A DNA stretch of 64,000 nt, taken from positions 28,968,540 through 29,032,539 of the forward strand of contig CM019828.1 in NCBI GenBank assembly GCA_009763385.1, in the 5' to 3' direction. The position numbers and the translations under genes are program-made. Numbering within the stretch: the first letter of the stretch is position 1; the number at the start of each line of letters is the position of its first letter. Below are positions 19,933-31,779 of the stretch, piece after piece. Source of the stretch: Coix lacryma-jobi var. lacryma-jobi. Its lineage: Eukaryota; Streptophyta; Magnoliopsida; Poales; Poaceae. The notes beneath the pieces were generated by a model, which did no database searches, was not told where the DNA came from, and saw only the letters and a list, made by a program, of their open reading frames with translations.

Positions 19933-22536
19933 ATGGATCGCGGCGTGGGCAAACCGCCATTTTTCGATGGAACAAACTATGCGTATTGGAAGATACGCAT
20001 GTCGGCCTATCTCCAGAGCATGGGCTCTTCTGTCTGGGAGATTTGCAACAAGGAGGATTACGTTGTCTTGGCTGCTCGTGTCACTCAGCTTCAGATAGAT
20101 GAGCACGATGCCAATAGCCGAGCGCATAACGCTCTTTTCTCCTCTTTGAGCATGTCCGAGTTTGATCGCGTTTCTCACCTTTCCACGGTTCGTGAGATTT
20201 GGGCGACCCTCATGCACTTCCATGAGGGAACCACTCAAGTCAAATCTCGTCTCTACGAGGCGCACAAGCGGGAGTATGAGAACTTTCGACATATGCCTGG
20301 CGAAAGCATAGAGATTTATTCGCTCGCTTTCAGGTCATTATCAACAAGATGAGAGCGAACAAGGAGCTATTGCCTTTTGCCGATCATGAGAGAGCTTTAA
20401 AGCTTTTGCATACTCTCGATCGGTCGGTGTGGGACTCAAAGGTCCAGGTGATCATCGAATCGTCTAACTATGAGACCCTCACATGCAACGAGCTCTTTAG
20501 CAAGCTCAAGTCTAGTGAGATTGATGCCATGTCAAGGGCTTCTTATGAAAATCCTTTTGGCCCGACTATGGCTTTGGTTTCTGGCTCTTCTGCTAACTCC
20601 TCTGGAGGATTTGCACTTTCTTCTCTCTTTTCTGTCACAGAGGAGCAGTTGGAGTCTTTGGGAGACGACGAGTTGGATTTGCTTGCCAACCGGTTCTCAC
20701 GGTTTCACAACAACCGCATGAGGAGGACGCTCAGGATGCTTTGAGTGCGGCGACCCCGACCACTTCATCGCCAACTGTCCCAAGAAGAAGCACACATCTG
20801 GGAAGGTCGATCATGGGCACAAGTACGACTCCGGCAAGCGCAAGGAGAAGCACGTTCCCACGAAGCACAAGCGGAAGGGCAGCTTCGACAAGGAGTACAT
20901 CAAGAAGAAGTACATGGAGAAGGCCCATGCTGAGCAGCGTGCTTTCTTCGCCACGCTCAGCGACGTCGACGGCTCGGATGATGACTCCGCTTGCTCAAGC
21001 GATGACGAGTCCAAGAAAAAGAAGAGGATCGAGGACAAGCTGAACGGTCTTTGCTTCTTCGCCGACGACGAGGGTTTCTGCACCATGGCCCTTGGTGATG
21101 AGGTCGACGGCAAGCTGGAGGACACCCCTCGGAACGACGATGACGACGACACCTCCTAGGTATCTCTGACCCACGACGAGCTTTCTGCTGAGGTCGAGAA
21201 ACTTACTGTCGCGCTTCTTAGTCAAGACAAGCTGCTTAGGCGTGCTGCTAGAGAACGCAAGGAGTTTAGGCAGAAGTGGGAGGACACGGTGAGGGAGCTT
21301 GAGTTTGTTAAGTCCACCGTGGTCGTTTCTGAGGAGACTGAGTGTGAGATGTGCACCAAGCACATGACTGACCTCACTTTGAGAGGTAAGTATGTTGCCT
21401 TGGTAGGAGAAGTGGATGAGCTCCGGGCTAGACCCATGTTGTTGGGTGCGTGCAAGACTTGTCCTGGCTTGCAATCCGAGTTGGCAGAGAAGAATGCCAA
21501 GATTGAGTCTCTTGAGAAGGCCAGCTCGGGTAGCACTTGTGTGGCTAGGTGCGCTTTGTGCGGGGGTTTGGAGATGGAGATTGCCAATGTGAAGCATGGC
21601 AAGATGCAAACCGAGGAAGAAAACACATACCTTCGGACCATCTTGTCATGGGTGTCATGTAATGAGCCGCAGCTTGGGATGATGATCGCGCAGTTTAAGC
21701 GTGCTGCTGGAGGTCCTGGTGTTGGTTTTGCTCCGGTTGTTGATATCTCTTCTTTTGGGAAGATTGGGGAGTCGAGTGGTCGGAACCCATGTGAGAAGCC
21801 TAACTCCACCACTATTCCCAAGCTTACCAAGCTTCCACCCAAAGAGCCTCCTAAGCCTAACACCAAGGACAGAGTATTTGAGGAACCTCCGAGAGCTCCA
21901 CCCAAGAACCAAGTGTGGCATCCCAAACCTAACCACCTGAAGAACAAGCTGGACACAATGCCACCTATCCAGGAGGAGCTTATGCCACAGAAGGGCAAAA
22001 TGATCCAAACCCACAACCGTGAGTACCAACAACCCCCTATGAGAGCGGTGAGGTACCATTATGAGCACTGTGGGAGAGATGAACACTTGAGGGAGTTCTG
22101 CTTTAGGCGCAAGAGAGAGGAGTGCCGTACCAGGGAGATGAACAATCCGGACATGTACCATCCTTTTCATGATGTACATGTGCTGAATGTTCAGAGGAGA
22201 GCTCCGAGGAGAGCTGCTAGGCCTAGAGGTGCAGCACCTCAAGGTCCTAGGCATCAGGGAGGTGTTGCCCGACGGGGTCCTGACTTTGCAGGATACGGAC
22301 CCCATGGCGGAGGCTTTGTTGAGCGTTTCCCTCCACCACGTTTTGAATATCGCGATGGACACTCTTTTCTTAGCGGACCACGTTTTCCTGTGCGTGGTGA
22401 TCGCTTTCCCCGTAGACGTGCTAGGAATGGTTTTTCTGCTAACTGTTCTTTTGAGCAGCCGGCCCAACACTGGTACTCTTCCTACTTCACTAACCCCAGT
22501 GTTGGACCGTATGCTCACCCTATGTCTTTTTATTGA
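19933..22536 (+). pseudogene. gag: Gag of A2 internal region c, frameshifted
   Basis: It has the same architecture as gag at 4075: MDRGVGKPPFFDG start, CCHC knuckle CFECGDPDHFIANC near 20745, acidic Ser/Asp stretch, second knuckle near 22054 and the MSFY end. The second knuckle reads YEHCGRDEHLREFC, so its first Cys is Tyr. Lesions are a one-base deletion near 20313, a 14-base deletion just before the first knuckle (near 20720), and TAG 21157 (CAG in A1). The same three are found in internal d. A 3-base in-frame deletion lies near 21376. Confidence 0.88.
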
Positions 22537-22541
22537 TGTAG

Positions 22542-25500
22542 GTAAAACGATTGGAGGACATTTGGTTGGTGGATTCCGGTTGCTCGAGACATATGACCGA
22601 AAACGCCAAGTGGTTCTCCAGTGTTAGCCCTGTTGCCGGAAAGGAGTTTATCACCTTCGGCGACAATAGTAAAGGTAAAGTGTTGTCTCGTGGGTCGGTG
22701 CGAGTTAATGAGCACTTTGTGTTGCGTGATGTTGCTCTTGTTTCTAACTTGCATTTTAACCTTCTCTCTGTTTCGCAACTCTTTGATGATGACTATGAGA
22801 TTCGTTTTAATCCGAATCTCAGTCGTATTTTGGATCCTCAGAGCAATCTTATGTGTTTGATTTCACCCTTTGGAAAAGTCTTTCGCGCGAACTTCTTGGA
22901 GTCTTTTGGCATTTCTCATTGTCTTGTGGCTGGACCTTCCTCCTCTGATCTTTGGACGTGGCATAGGAGATTTGGACATTTGAGCTTCGACTTGCTTGCA
23001 AGACTTAGTTCACTTGGCCTAATCCGAGGATTGCCCAAGTTATCCATGGAGAAGGATCTTGTTTGCCACTCTTGTAGACATGGGAAGATGGTTGCCGCTC
23101 CCCACCATCCAGTGACTCGGGTCATGACCAAGCGCCCTGGAGAGCTTTTGCACATGGACCTTGCTGGTCCAGCTCGGGTGAGCTCGGTTGGGGGGAAGTG
23201 GTATGTGCTTGTTATTGTTGATGACTTTTCGAGATATTCGTGGGTCTTTTTTTAGCTGAGAAGACTGAGACTTTCTCCTTTGCTTGCAATCTGATTTTGC
23301 GTCTTCAGAACGAGTTCCCTATGAACTCGATGCGAGCTATTAGAAGTGATAATGGTTCTGAATTCAAGAATTCGGATTTTGAGAAGTTTTGTAACTCTTT
23401 GGGTTTGGAGCATCACTTTTCTTCCCCCTACACATCGCCACAGAATGGTGTTGTAGAGAGGAAGAATCGGACCCTTGTAGAGATGGCCAGGACGATGCTC
23501 GATGAGCATAGGACTCCTAGGCGATATTGGGCCGAGGATATGAACACTGCATGCTATATTTCCAATCGCATTTTTCTCCGAGCGTTCTTGAAAAAGACTT
23601 CTTATGAGTTGCGTTTTGGAAAACAACCCAAAGTGAGTTATTTTAGAGTTTTTGGTGGCCACTGTTTTATACTTAAGAAAGGCAACTTGGACAAATTTGA
23701 GTCTCATTCTTCTGACGGTGTATTTTTGGGTTATGGCACTCACACTCGAGCCTATCGTGTACTTAACCTTGATACTAACCGAGTCATGGAGACATCCGAT
23801 GTCACCTTCGATGAGACCATGGTTTGTCCTTCTTCTCGTTTTGAGCGTGCAGGTGATCATGAGGTTGGTGAGCCTCTTTTTGATGATGAGGACGAGGGTG
23901 CTGAAGGTATGGATGATCCAGCACCCCCTCCACCTGTTGTGCCGCAAGGAGCGGCTTCTACTATGACTCACGGCCCCGACACTTCCTCTTCCTGGGGGCC
24001 GTGGGATCCGCCACCTCGAGAGGTACCTTTTGTACCCAGGGAGGCACCAACTGCTGTTGAGGGGGAGATCACGTCTGCTCGGGAGGTGCCACGACACATT
24101 CAGCGCCAACACCCCCCTCAGCAGATGATCGGCAACATCGACGAACGTGTCACTCGGTCCAGGTCACAAATCTCTCACTTTGCTCATTCTGCATTTGTTG
24201 CTGATTTTGAGTCCCGAGATGTTGGACACGCTTTGACGGATTCGGATTGGGTCAATGCCATGCATGAGGAGTTAGAGAATTTTGAGCGAAATCGGGTTTG
24301 GGTTTTGGTTCCACCTCCTCCAGACTATAATCCTATTGGGACAAAATGGGTTTTCAAAAACAAACAAGGAGAGGATGGCCACATTATGAGAAACAAAGCT
24401 AGACTTGTGGCCAAGGGTTATAGTCAGAAGGAGGGGATAGACTATGAGGAGACTTTTGCTCTTGTAGCTCATTTGGAGGTATTAGGACACTCTTGGCTTT
24501 TGCTGCATCCAAAGGTTTCAAACTTTTTCAAATGGATGTTAAGAGTGCCTTCTTAAACGGCTACATAGAAGAAGAGGTTTATGTTGAACAACCCCCCGGT
24601 TTTGAAAATCCCAAGTTTCCAAACCATGTTTTCAAACTCCATAAAGCTTTATATGGTTTGAAACAAGCCCCTAGAGCCTGGTATGATAGGTTGAAAACCT
24701 TTTTGCTTGCTAAGGGTTTTAAAATGGGATGTGTGGATAAAACGCTCTTTCTCCTCAAGCAAGGCAAAGATACTCTCTTGGTCCAGATTTACGTGGATGA
24801 TATCATTTTCGGTGGTTCTTCTCACGCTTTGGTTGCCAAGTTTGCAGATTTAATGAGCAAGGAGTTCGAGATGAGTATGATGGGCGAGCTGACTTTCTTT
24901 CTCGGATTGCAAATTAAGCAATCCCGAGAAGGGACGTTTGTGCACCAGGGCAAGTACACCAAAGTCTTGCTGAAGAGGTTCGATATGGGTGAGGCCAAGC
25001 CTCTTCCAACACCCATGTCGACCACAATGGCCATGGATGCGGATGTGGACGGAGAAGCTGTGGACCAGAAGGAGTACCGAAGCATGATCGGGTCGCTGCT
25101 CTACCTGACGGCAACACGCCCGGACATCCAGTTCGCGGTGTGCCTGTGTGCGCGCTTTCAGGCGTCGCCGCACACTTCTCACCGTTAGGCGGTGAAGAGC
25201 ATTATGAGGTACCTTCGTTTCACACCTGAGTTTGGGATTTGGTATTCAGCTTCCTCCACCCTCTCCCTTTGCGGTTTTTCTGATGCCGATTTTGCTGGGT
25301 GCCGTGTTGAGCGCAAGTCCACCTCTAGGACTTTCCAGTTTATTGGTTCTTCTCTTGTATCTTGGTCTTCTCGCAAGCAGTCTAGTGTCGCTCAGTCTAC
25401 CACAGAGGCTGAATATGTTGCTGCAGCTAGCTGCTGTTCTCAGTTGCTTTGGATGATGGCCACTTTGCGTGATTTTGGTCTGAGCTTCTCCCGTGTTCCT

Positions 25501-25734
25501 TTACTTTGTGACAGCACGAGTGCTATTAGCGTTGCTAAGAACCCCGTGCTTCACTCGAAGACCAAACACATTGATGTGCGCTTTCATTTTCTGCGAGACC
25601 ATTATGAGTAGGGTGATATCGACCTTTGTCATGTCGATACTCATCATCAGTTGGCTGATATTTTCACCAAGCCTTTGGACCAATCAACCTTTAATCGGTT
25701 GAGAGGTGAGCTTGGTGTGTGTTTCCCCTTTTAG
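22542..25734 (+). pseudogene. pol: Pol of A2 internal region c
   Basis: It opens right after TAG 22539-22541. Protease WLVDSGCSRHM, integrase HHCC and DDE (MDLAGP, IRSDNG, NGVVERKN), RT with YVDD at 24790-24801 and RNase H to QLADIFTKPLDQ are all present. Breaks are a lost T in the run near 23250, a one-base deletion near 24480, TAG 25186 (CAG in A1) and TAG 25609 (AAG). All catalytic motifs are still readable, so degeneration is recent enough for confident assignment. Confidence 0.9.
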
Positions 25735-27340
25735 ATGGGGAAGACATTTTGGCTCTTGTATCATAGACTGACTATTTTTCGTTTGTCTTTGTTTTCGTTT
25801 CCTTTTAGTCTAGTCCTTTTGCATTTCAGCATACGCTTTTACATTCTGGGCTTCATGTATATAATCTTTAGAATGTAATTATGCTCTATGTAGTATGCTC
25901 CGATGCTTTATGATGATGCTTGTAGCTTATGCTCTTTCTGATCACTAGTACATGTTGTGAGCTGAGCTATTTTGAAATGGTGAATTTGCTAAATGAACAT
26001 AAAATCTGAAAATGTTCACCATTGAGATATGCAACTAGCATGTGTAGTATGTGTTGAATTCACTCGTGCTTTTCATATATTCTAGGTTGCTATGTCTCTA
26101 GTTCTGAGTCTTTCACTTGCTTGGTATGTTCATATTCTGCTTAAATTCTGAACCAAGTTTTTAAGTGGTTTGAAAAGATCGAGATGGGATTGCTTGTCAA
26201 CACATAACAGTATGGAGACTGATTCTCATTGCACTTTGAGTTAAACTTGAGCCGTGTAGTGTATGACCAAAACCGATGCTTTAAGCTTCTGATTGCATTT
26301 GCATAGGCTTCGCTCAGTTGAAAAGTTAGGCAGTGACAAGCTTTCAACCTCTCGCAATCACATGCTGAATTTGAACTTGTGTAATTTCACCGCTGCAACT
26401 CCGATTTAAAATTTGAAATCACAAGTTTATGCTTCATTCTATAGCATGATGATTGAACTTTGCTAGGGGTAGTTCACCTTGTATACATGCTTAGCACTTG
26501 TTCGAATTCCTGTCTATACAAGTTCAGTGCTATTTTGATGGTGAATGCTCTTTGTAGCTAAAAACTGCTCACTTTGCTCTCATGTTCATATTTCGTAATT
26601 AGTGATCAGTTTGAGCCTTTGCTAGCTTGCTATGGATGTAGTTGAGTCATCGGATCAGAACTGTGTAGAGCATCTTTGCACTCTCTTGACTATATTCTTG
26701 AAGCTGCTAACTTGCATTTTGACTCATATGCATTCTGGAAAGGGGGAGAATTCTACTTGTTTGGCACTTTTGTTGGTACATTTTCTGAGGGCGAGAACTT
26801 TTACTTGATAAGTGCATTTTCAACTAAGGGGGAGATATATTTTACAAATCATGAGTGTGCCTTCTGTGTTCAACTAAGGGTGAGATACCAAGGGGGGAGA
26901 TATTGCAAACCATATGCTCTCTGTGTTTCATAAATTTTTGAATCTTGTGCTTTCCGAGTTGGACCAAAGGGGGTTTTTCTTGGTTGTGTGCACTATTCGA
27001 GGGGGAGTTTGACCGTAAGGTTTTGGGTATCGAGCTTTCTCTGCTAGTTGTGTTGAGCCTCTATGCCTCTGTTTTGAGGGACTAGCATTCGCTTTGATTT
27101 CTCAATTGGTATCTGCTAGCGGTGTTGAGCCTGTTCTACCTCTTCTTGAGGGCTAGCTTTGCTTTGCTTGGTTGCGTCGAGCCGTTGCCCATGTCTTTGG
27201 GGACCAAGTTGTCTTGCTCTTTCCACTTGACCTTCTTCGGCTTTGCTATGCTTTTGGGTCATTTGGTCAAGTTCTCTCCTCTCCCTTCTTCCTCCTTCTA
27301 TTTCATTATGATTTGTGTGTGTAGTTGACAATGCACTCAT
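25735..27340 (+). other. 3' untranslated region of A2 internal c
   Basis: It is the counterpart of 11522-13190. Purine runs lie at 26741, 26824, 26893 and 26997 ahead of the true tract (27341-27352, CAAGGGGGAGAT). Two GTGTTGAGCC...CTAGC units lie near 27044 and 27116. No convincing protein was seen. Confidence 0.7.
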
Positions 27341-27702
27341 CAAGGGGGAGATTGCAGATACATGGGTGTATGCCGAGTCTCGAGTGATGAGTGATTGTCA
27401 ACGGGTTTGATCGCAGGTTCTTTGGCTTGTGTTGTGCAGGTGTCGAGCACGGAAACAGTGATCGAGGGCAAGGTGAAGGTCAAGTAGAGACGTGCCGTGC
27501 CGACGGACCGGGAGCGGTGAAGGGCGGACGTGAGGCTTAGACTGAGGGACCGGTGGCCTGAGGATCAGCTGTGGTGGCTGACAACCAGGGACAGTGACGA
27601 GCGGAGACTTGCGGGGCATGGTGTTGCTCGGGTCGAGGACCTGGGAACACGTGTCGGTGGACGGGGTGCACGGGCGGTGCATCCCCTCTACAGCTCCGGT
27701 TT

Positions 27703-27970
27703 GGTGGTTGAGCCACAGAAAAACCACCAGGTGGACGGTTTCCAGGTTTGGGCCACAAAACCTGGGTGCTGCGAGTTTGCCGAGTTTGGGCCACAAAACT
27801 CGGGCTGAGGACGGTTTCCAGGTTTGGGCCTCAAAACCTGGGTGCTGGCGGGTTTCTGAGTTTGGGCCACAAAACTCAGGCGATGGGCGGCTGGTTTCCC
27901 GGTTTGGGCCACAAAACCGGGGGATGGACTTGAAGGCCTGGTTTCCCGATTTCAGCCACAAAACCGGGGG
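27703..27970. repeat. Hairpin array in LTR d
   Basis: Seven units start with GGTGGTT at 27703. The stem order is the same as in LTRs a and c; the last stem has one mismatch (CCCGATTT against AAACCGGG). Confidence 0.85.
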
Positions 27971-28754
27971 GCGAAGTCCGGGAAAAGGACAAGCGGAGCG
28001 GTGGCGGCACGTGGCGGCAATCGGTGAGGTTGCGTCGAGGCAACGCTACCTATTGTGCGGGCGTGGCCGTCGGATCACCAGCATCTTCGAGTTGGTCCAG
28101 AATAACCCTAGGGTTTAGCTGGCTCGCTCTGTAATTAGAGAGGCGTAGAGTAGGAATTAGAATTAGGATAAGTAGTGGGAGACACCCTCCTCCCATTCTA
28201 TCTCAGCCATTTGCTCTTTGCCTTCTAGGTTTTCCTGCTCTCCCCATCCTCTGCTGTAGCAAACTGAGATCCACAGAGAAGAGAACAATACCTCTGTGTC
28301 CGTGAGATTTTGAGGAAGTGAGATCATAATCTCACTGTTGTAGCGTGTCGTAGCCACACGGTTGCAAATTCGTGGTTGTGATTCGCGTTTTGTTCCTGTT
28401 CTTCGCGGGTTGCTTTTCTCCACGTTTTGTCCCGTCGATCGATCTCTTTGTTCGGTGTGTTTCTTGCAAATCTGGAACCAAGATGTTCTAGATCGTGAGG
28501 CACTTCTTTTCACCGAAGGAATTCATCTCAAACCTCACGAGCTAGGAGATCGATCGATTTTCGTTTCGGGTCAAGTTTTTCTCCCTTCCCCTGAATCTCG
28601 TCGATTCATTGATTTGGAGATAGGTTCGAGCCATGATCTCCTAGGAGTAGCTCACTATCCTCCTTGTGATTCATATTTCCAAGTTTTAACCCTAGAGGTT
28701 TCGTTTTGGGAGAGTTTGAATCAAATTGGTGGACGAACAGTTCACTATCGGGGT

Positions 28755-29040
28755 GACCGGACGCACGGCCACAGATTGACCGGACGCTCGCCAGTGAGTC
28801 CGGTCATTGAATGTGTTAGCTGTTCACTTCTTCGATTCGACCGGATGCTGGTTTTCCGAACGACCGGACGCATCACAGGCACTGTTCACTGGTTCTGTTT
28901 GAACTAACCGGACGCACAGCTGCTAACCGGACGCACTGCTCCTCAGAGTCCGGTCCAACTCAGAGAGGTTCCATTTTGGATTTTGCTCGACCGGACGCGT
29001 CCGGTGACTACTGACCGGACGCACTAGTGAGTCCGGTCAG
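28755..29040. repeat. ACCGGACGC array in LTR d
   Basis: About twelve motif copies in both orientations, including the 16-bp palindrome ACCGGACGCGTCCGGT near 28990 and a GAGTCCGGTCAG end. Confidence 0.85.
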
Positions 29041-29373
29041 AGCTGTCTCGTGTTGTTTCGTCCGCGGTTTATTCGTTCGTTGACGTTTTTGGTTCCCGTC
29101 TTTTGCGTTGGATCTCTAGGGTTGTATAGTGTCCCGCTGTGCTTCTCGGAGGCATCCACCCTACATCTAGGGTTGTGGACACTTGCAAGCTCTAGGTTTG
29201 CTCTTGGTGTGATTCTTGGGACAGTGGTTACAAAGTTTTCGAAAGGAAAATTTGAAGCTCTCATTCACCCCCCCCTCTGGTCACTTTCTGATTGCACTTT
29301 TGGTCCTTCAATTGGTATCAGAGCGGGTTAAGGATCTTCCAACTTAGCCGGTTCCAGATCCATAGAAGGCGAC

Positions 29374-31779
29374 ATGGATCGCGGCGTGGGCAAACCGCCG
29401 TTTTTCGATGGGACGAACTATGCGTATTGGAAGATACGCATGTCGGCCTATCTCCAGAGCATGGGATCTTCTGTCTGGGAGGTTTGCAACAAGGAGGATT
29501 ACGTTGTCTTGGCTGCTCGTGTCACTCAGCTTTAGATAGATGAGCACGATGCCAATAGCCGAGCGCGTAACGCTCTTTTCTCCTGTTTGAGCATGTCTGA
29601 GTTTGATCGCGTTTCTCACCTTCCCACGGCTCGTGAGATTTGGGCGACCCTCATGCGCTTCCATGAGGGAACCACTCAAGTCAAATCCTGTCTCTACGAG
29701 TCGCACAAGCGGGAGTATGAGAACTTTCGACATATGCCTGGCGAGAGCATAGAGATTTATTCGCTCGCTTTTAGGTCATTGTCAACAAGATGAGAGCGAA
29801 CAAGGAGCAATTGCCTTTTGCCGATCATGAGAGAGCTTTGAAGCTTTTGCATACTCTCGATCGGTCGGTGTGGGACTCAAAGGTCCAGGCGATCATCGAA
29901 TCGTCTAACTATGAGACCCTCACATGCGACGAGCTCTTTAGCAAGCTCAAGTCTAGAGAGATTGATGCCATGTCGAGGGCTTCTTATGAAAATCCTTCTG
30001 GCCCGACTATGGCTTTGGTTTCTGGCTCTTCTGCTAACTCCTCTAGAGGATTTGCACTTTCTTCTCTCTTTTCTGTCATAGAGGAGCAGTTGGAGTCTTT
30101 GGGAGATGACGAGTTGGCTTTGCTTGCCAACCAGTTCTCGCGGTTTCACAACAACCGCATGAGGAGGACGCTCAGGATGCTTTGAGTGCGGCGACCCTGA
30201 CCACTTCATCGCCAACTGTCCCAAGAAGAAGCACACATCTGGGAAGGGCGATCATGGGCACAAGTACGACTCCGGCAAGCGCAAGGAGAAGCACGTTCCC
30301 GCGAAGCACAAGCGGAAGGGCAGCTTCGACAAGGAGTACATCAAGAAGAAGTACTTGGAGAAGGCCCATGCTGAGCAGCGTGCTTTCTTCGCCACACTCA
30401 GCGACGTCGACGGCTTGGATGATGACTCTGCTTGCTCAAGCGATGACGAGTCCGAGAAAAAGAAGAGGATCAAGGACAAGCTGAACGGTCTCTGCTTCTT
30501 CGCCGACGACGAGGGTTTCTGCACCATGGCCCTCGGTGATGAGGTCGACGGCAAGTTGGAGGACACCCCTCGGAACGACGACGACGACAACGACACCTCC
30601 TAGGTATCTCTGACCCACGACGAGCTTTCTGCTGAGGTCGAGAAACTTACTGTCGCGCTTCTTAGTCAAGACAAGCTGCTTAGGCGTGCTGCTAGAGAAC
30701 GCAAGGAGTTTAGGCAGAAGTGGGAGGACACGGTGAGGGAGCTTGAGTTTGCTAAGTCCACCGTGGTCGTTTCTGAGGAGACTGAGTGTGAGATGTGCAC
30801 CAAGCACATGACTGACCTTCTCACTTTGAGAGGTAAGTATGCTGCCTTGGTAGGAGAAGTGGATGAGCTCCGGGCTAGACCCATGTTGTTGGGTGCGTGC
30901 AAGACTTGTCCTGGCTTGCAATCCGAGTTGGCAGAGAAGAATGCCAAGATTGAGTCTCTTGAGAAGGCCAGCTCGGGTAGCACTTGTGTGGCTAGGTGCG
31001 CTTTGTGCGGGGGTTTGGAGATGGAGATTGCCAATGTGAAGCATGGCAAGATGCAAACCGAGGAAGAAAACACATACCTTCGGACCATCTTGTCATGGGT
31101 GTCATGTAATGAGCCGCAGCTTGGGATGATGATCGCGCAGTTTAAGCGTGCTGCTGGAGGTCCTGGTGTTGGTTTTGCTCCGGTTGTTGATATCTCTTCT
31201 TTTGGGAAGATTAGGGAGTCGAGTGGTCGGAACCCATGTGAGAAGCCTAACTCCACCACTATTCCCAAGCTTACCAAGCTTCCACCCAAAGAGCCTCCTA
31301 AGCCTAATACCAAGGACGGAGTATTTGAGGAACCTCCGAGAGCTCCACCCAAGAACCAAGTGTGGCATCCCAAACCTAACCACCTGAAGAACAAGCTGGA
31401 CACAATGCCACCTATCCAGGAGGAGCTTATGCCATAGAAGGGCAAAATGATCCAAACCCACAACCGTGAGTACCAACAACCCCCTATGAGAGCGGTGAGG
31501 TACCATTGTGAGCACTGTGGGAGAGATGGACACTTGAGGGAGTTCTGCTTTAGGCGCAAGAGAGAGGAGTGTCGTACCAGGGAGATGAACAATCTGGACA
31601 TGTACCATCCTTTTCATGATGTACATGTGCTGAATGTTCAGAGGAGAGCTCCGAGGAGAGCTGCTAGGCCTAGAGGTGCAGCATCTCAAGGTCCTAGGCA
31701 TCAGGGAGGTGTTGCCCGACGGGGTCCTGACTTTGCAGGATACGGACCCCGAAAACGCCAAGTGGTTCTCCAGTCTTAG
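29374..31779 (+). pseudogene. gag: Gag of A2 internal region d
   Basis: The start MDRGVGKPPFFDG and all Gag parts are as in copy c, with both knuckles intact in sequence (CFECGDPDHFIANC; CEHCGRDGHLREFC near 31506). It shares with c the one-base deletion near 29754, the 14-base deletion near 30160 and TAG 30601. Its own stops are TAG 29533 and TAG 31435, both CAG in sisters. A 295-bp deletion after 31750 (equivalent to 22304-22598) removes the Gag tail, the gag/pol junction and the protease active site, and runs the Gag frame into 9 foreign codons. Confidence 0.88.

Larger units (their letters stand above)
27353..29310 (+). repeat. LTR d of A2
   Basis: 1958 bp, TGCAGATACATGGG to GGTCCTTCA, uninterrupted and the best full-length family-A LTR here. 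The hairpin array is at 27703-27970, the TATA-like GGATAAGTAG near 28167, and the ACCGGACGC array at 28755-29040. It is followed by a primer site (29313-29324, TGGTATCAGAGC), so like LTR b it is shared by two internal regions. Confidence 0.92.
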
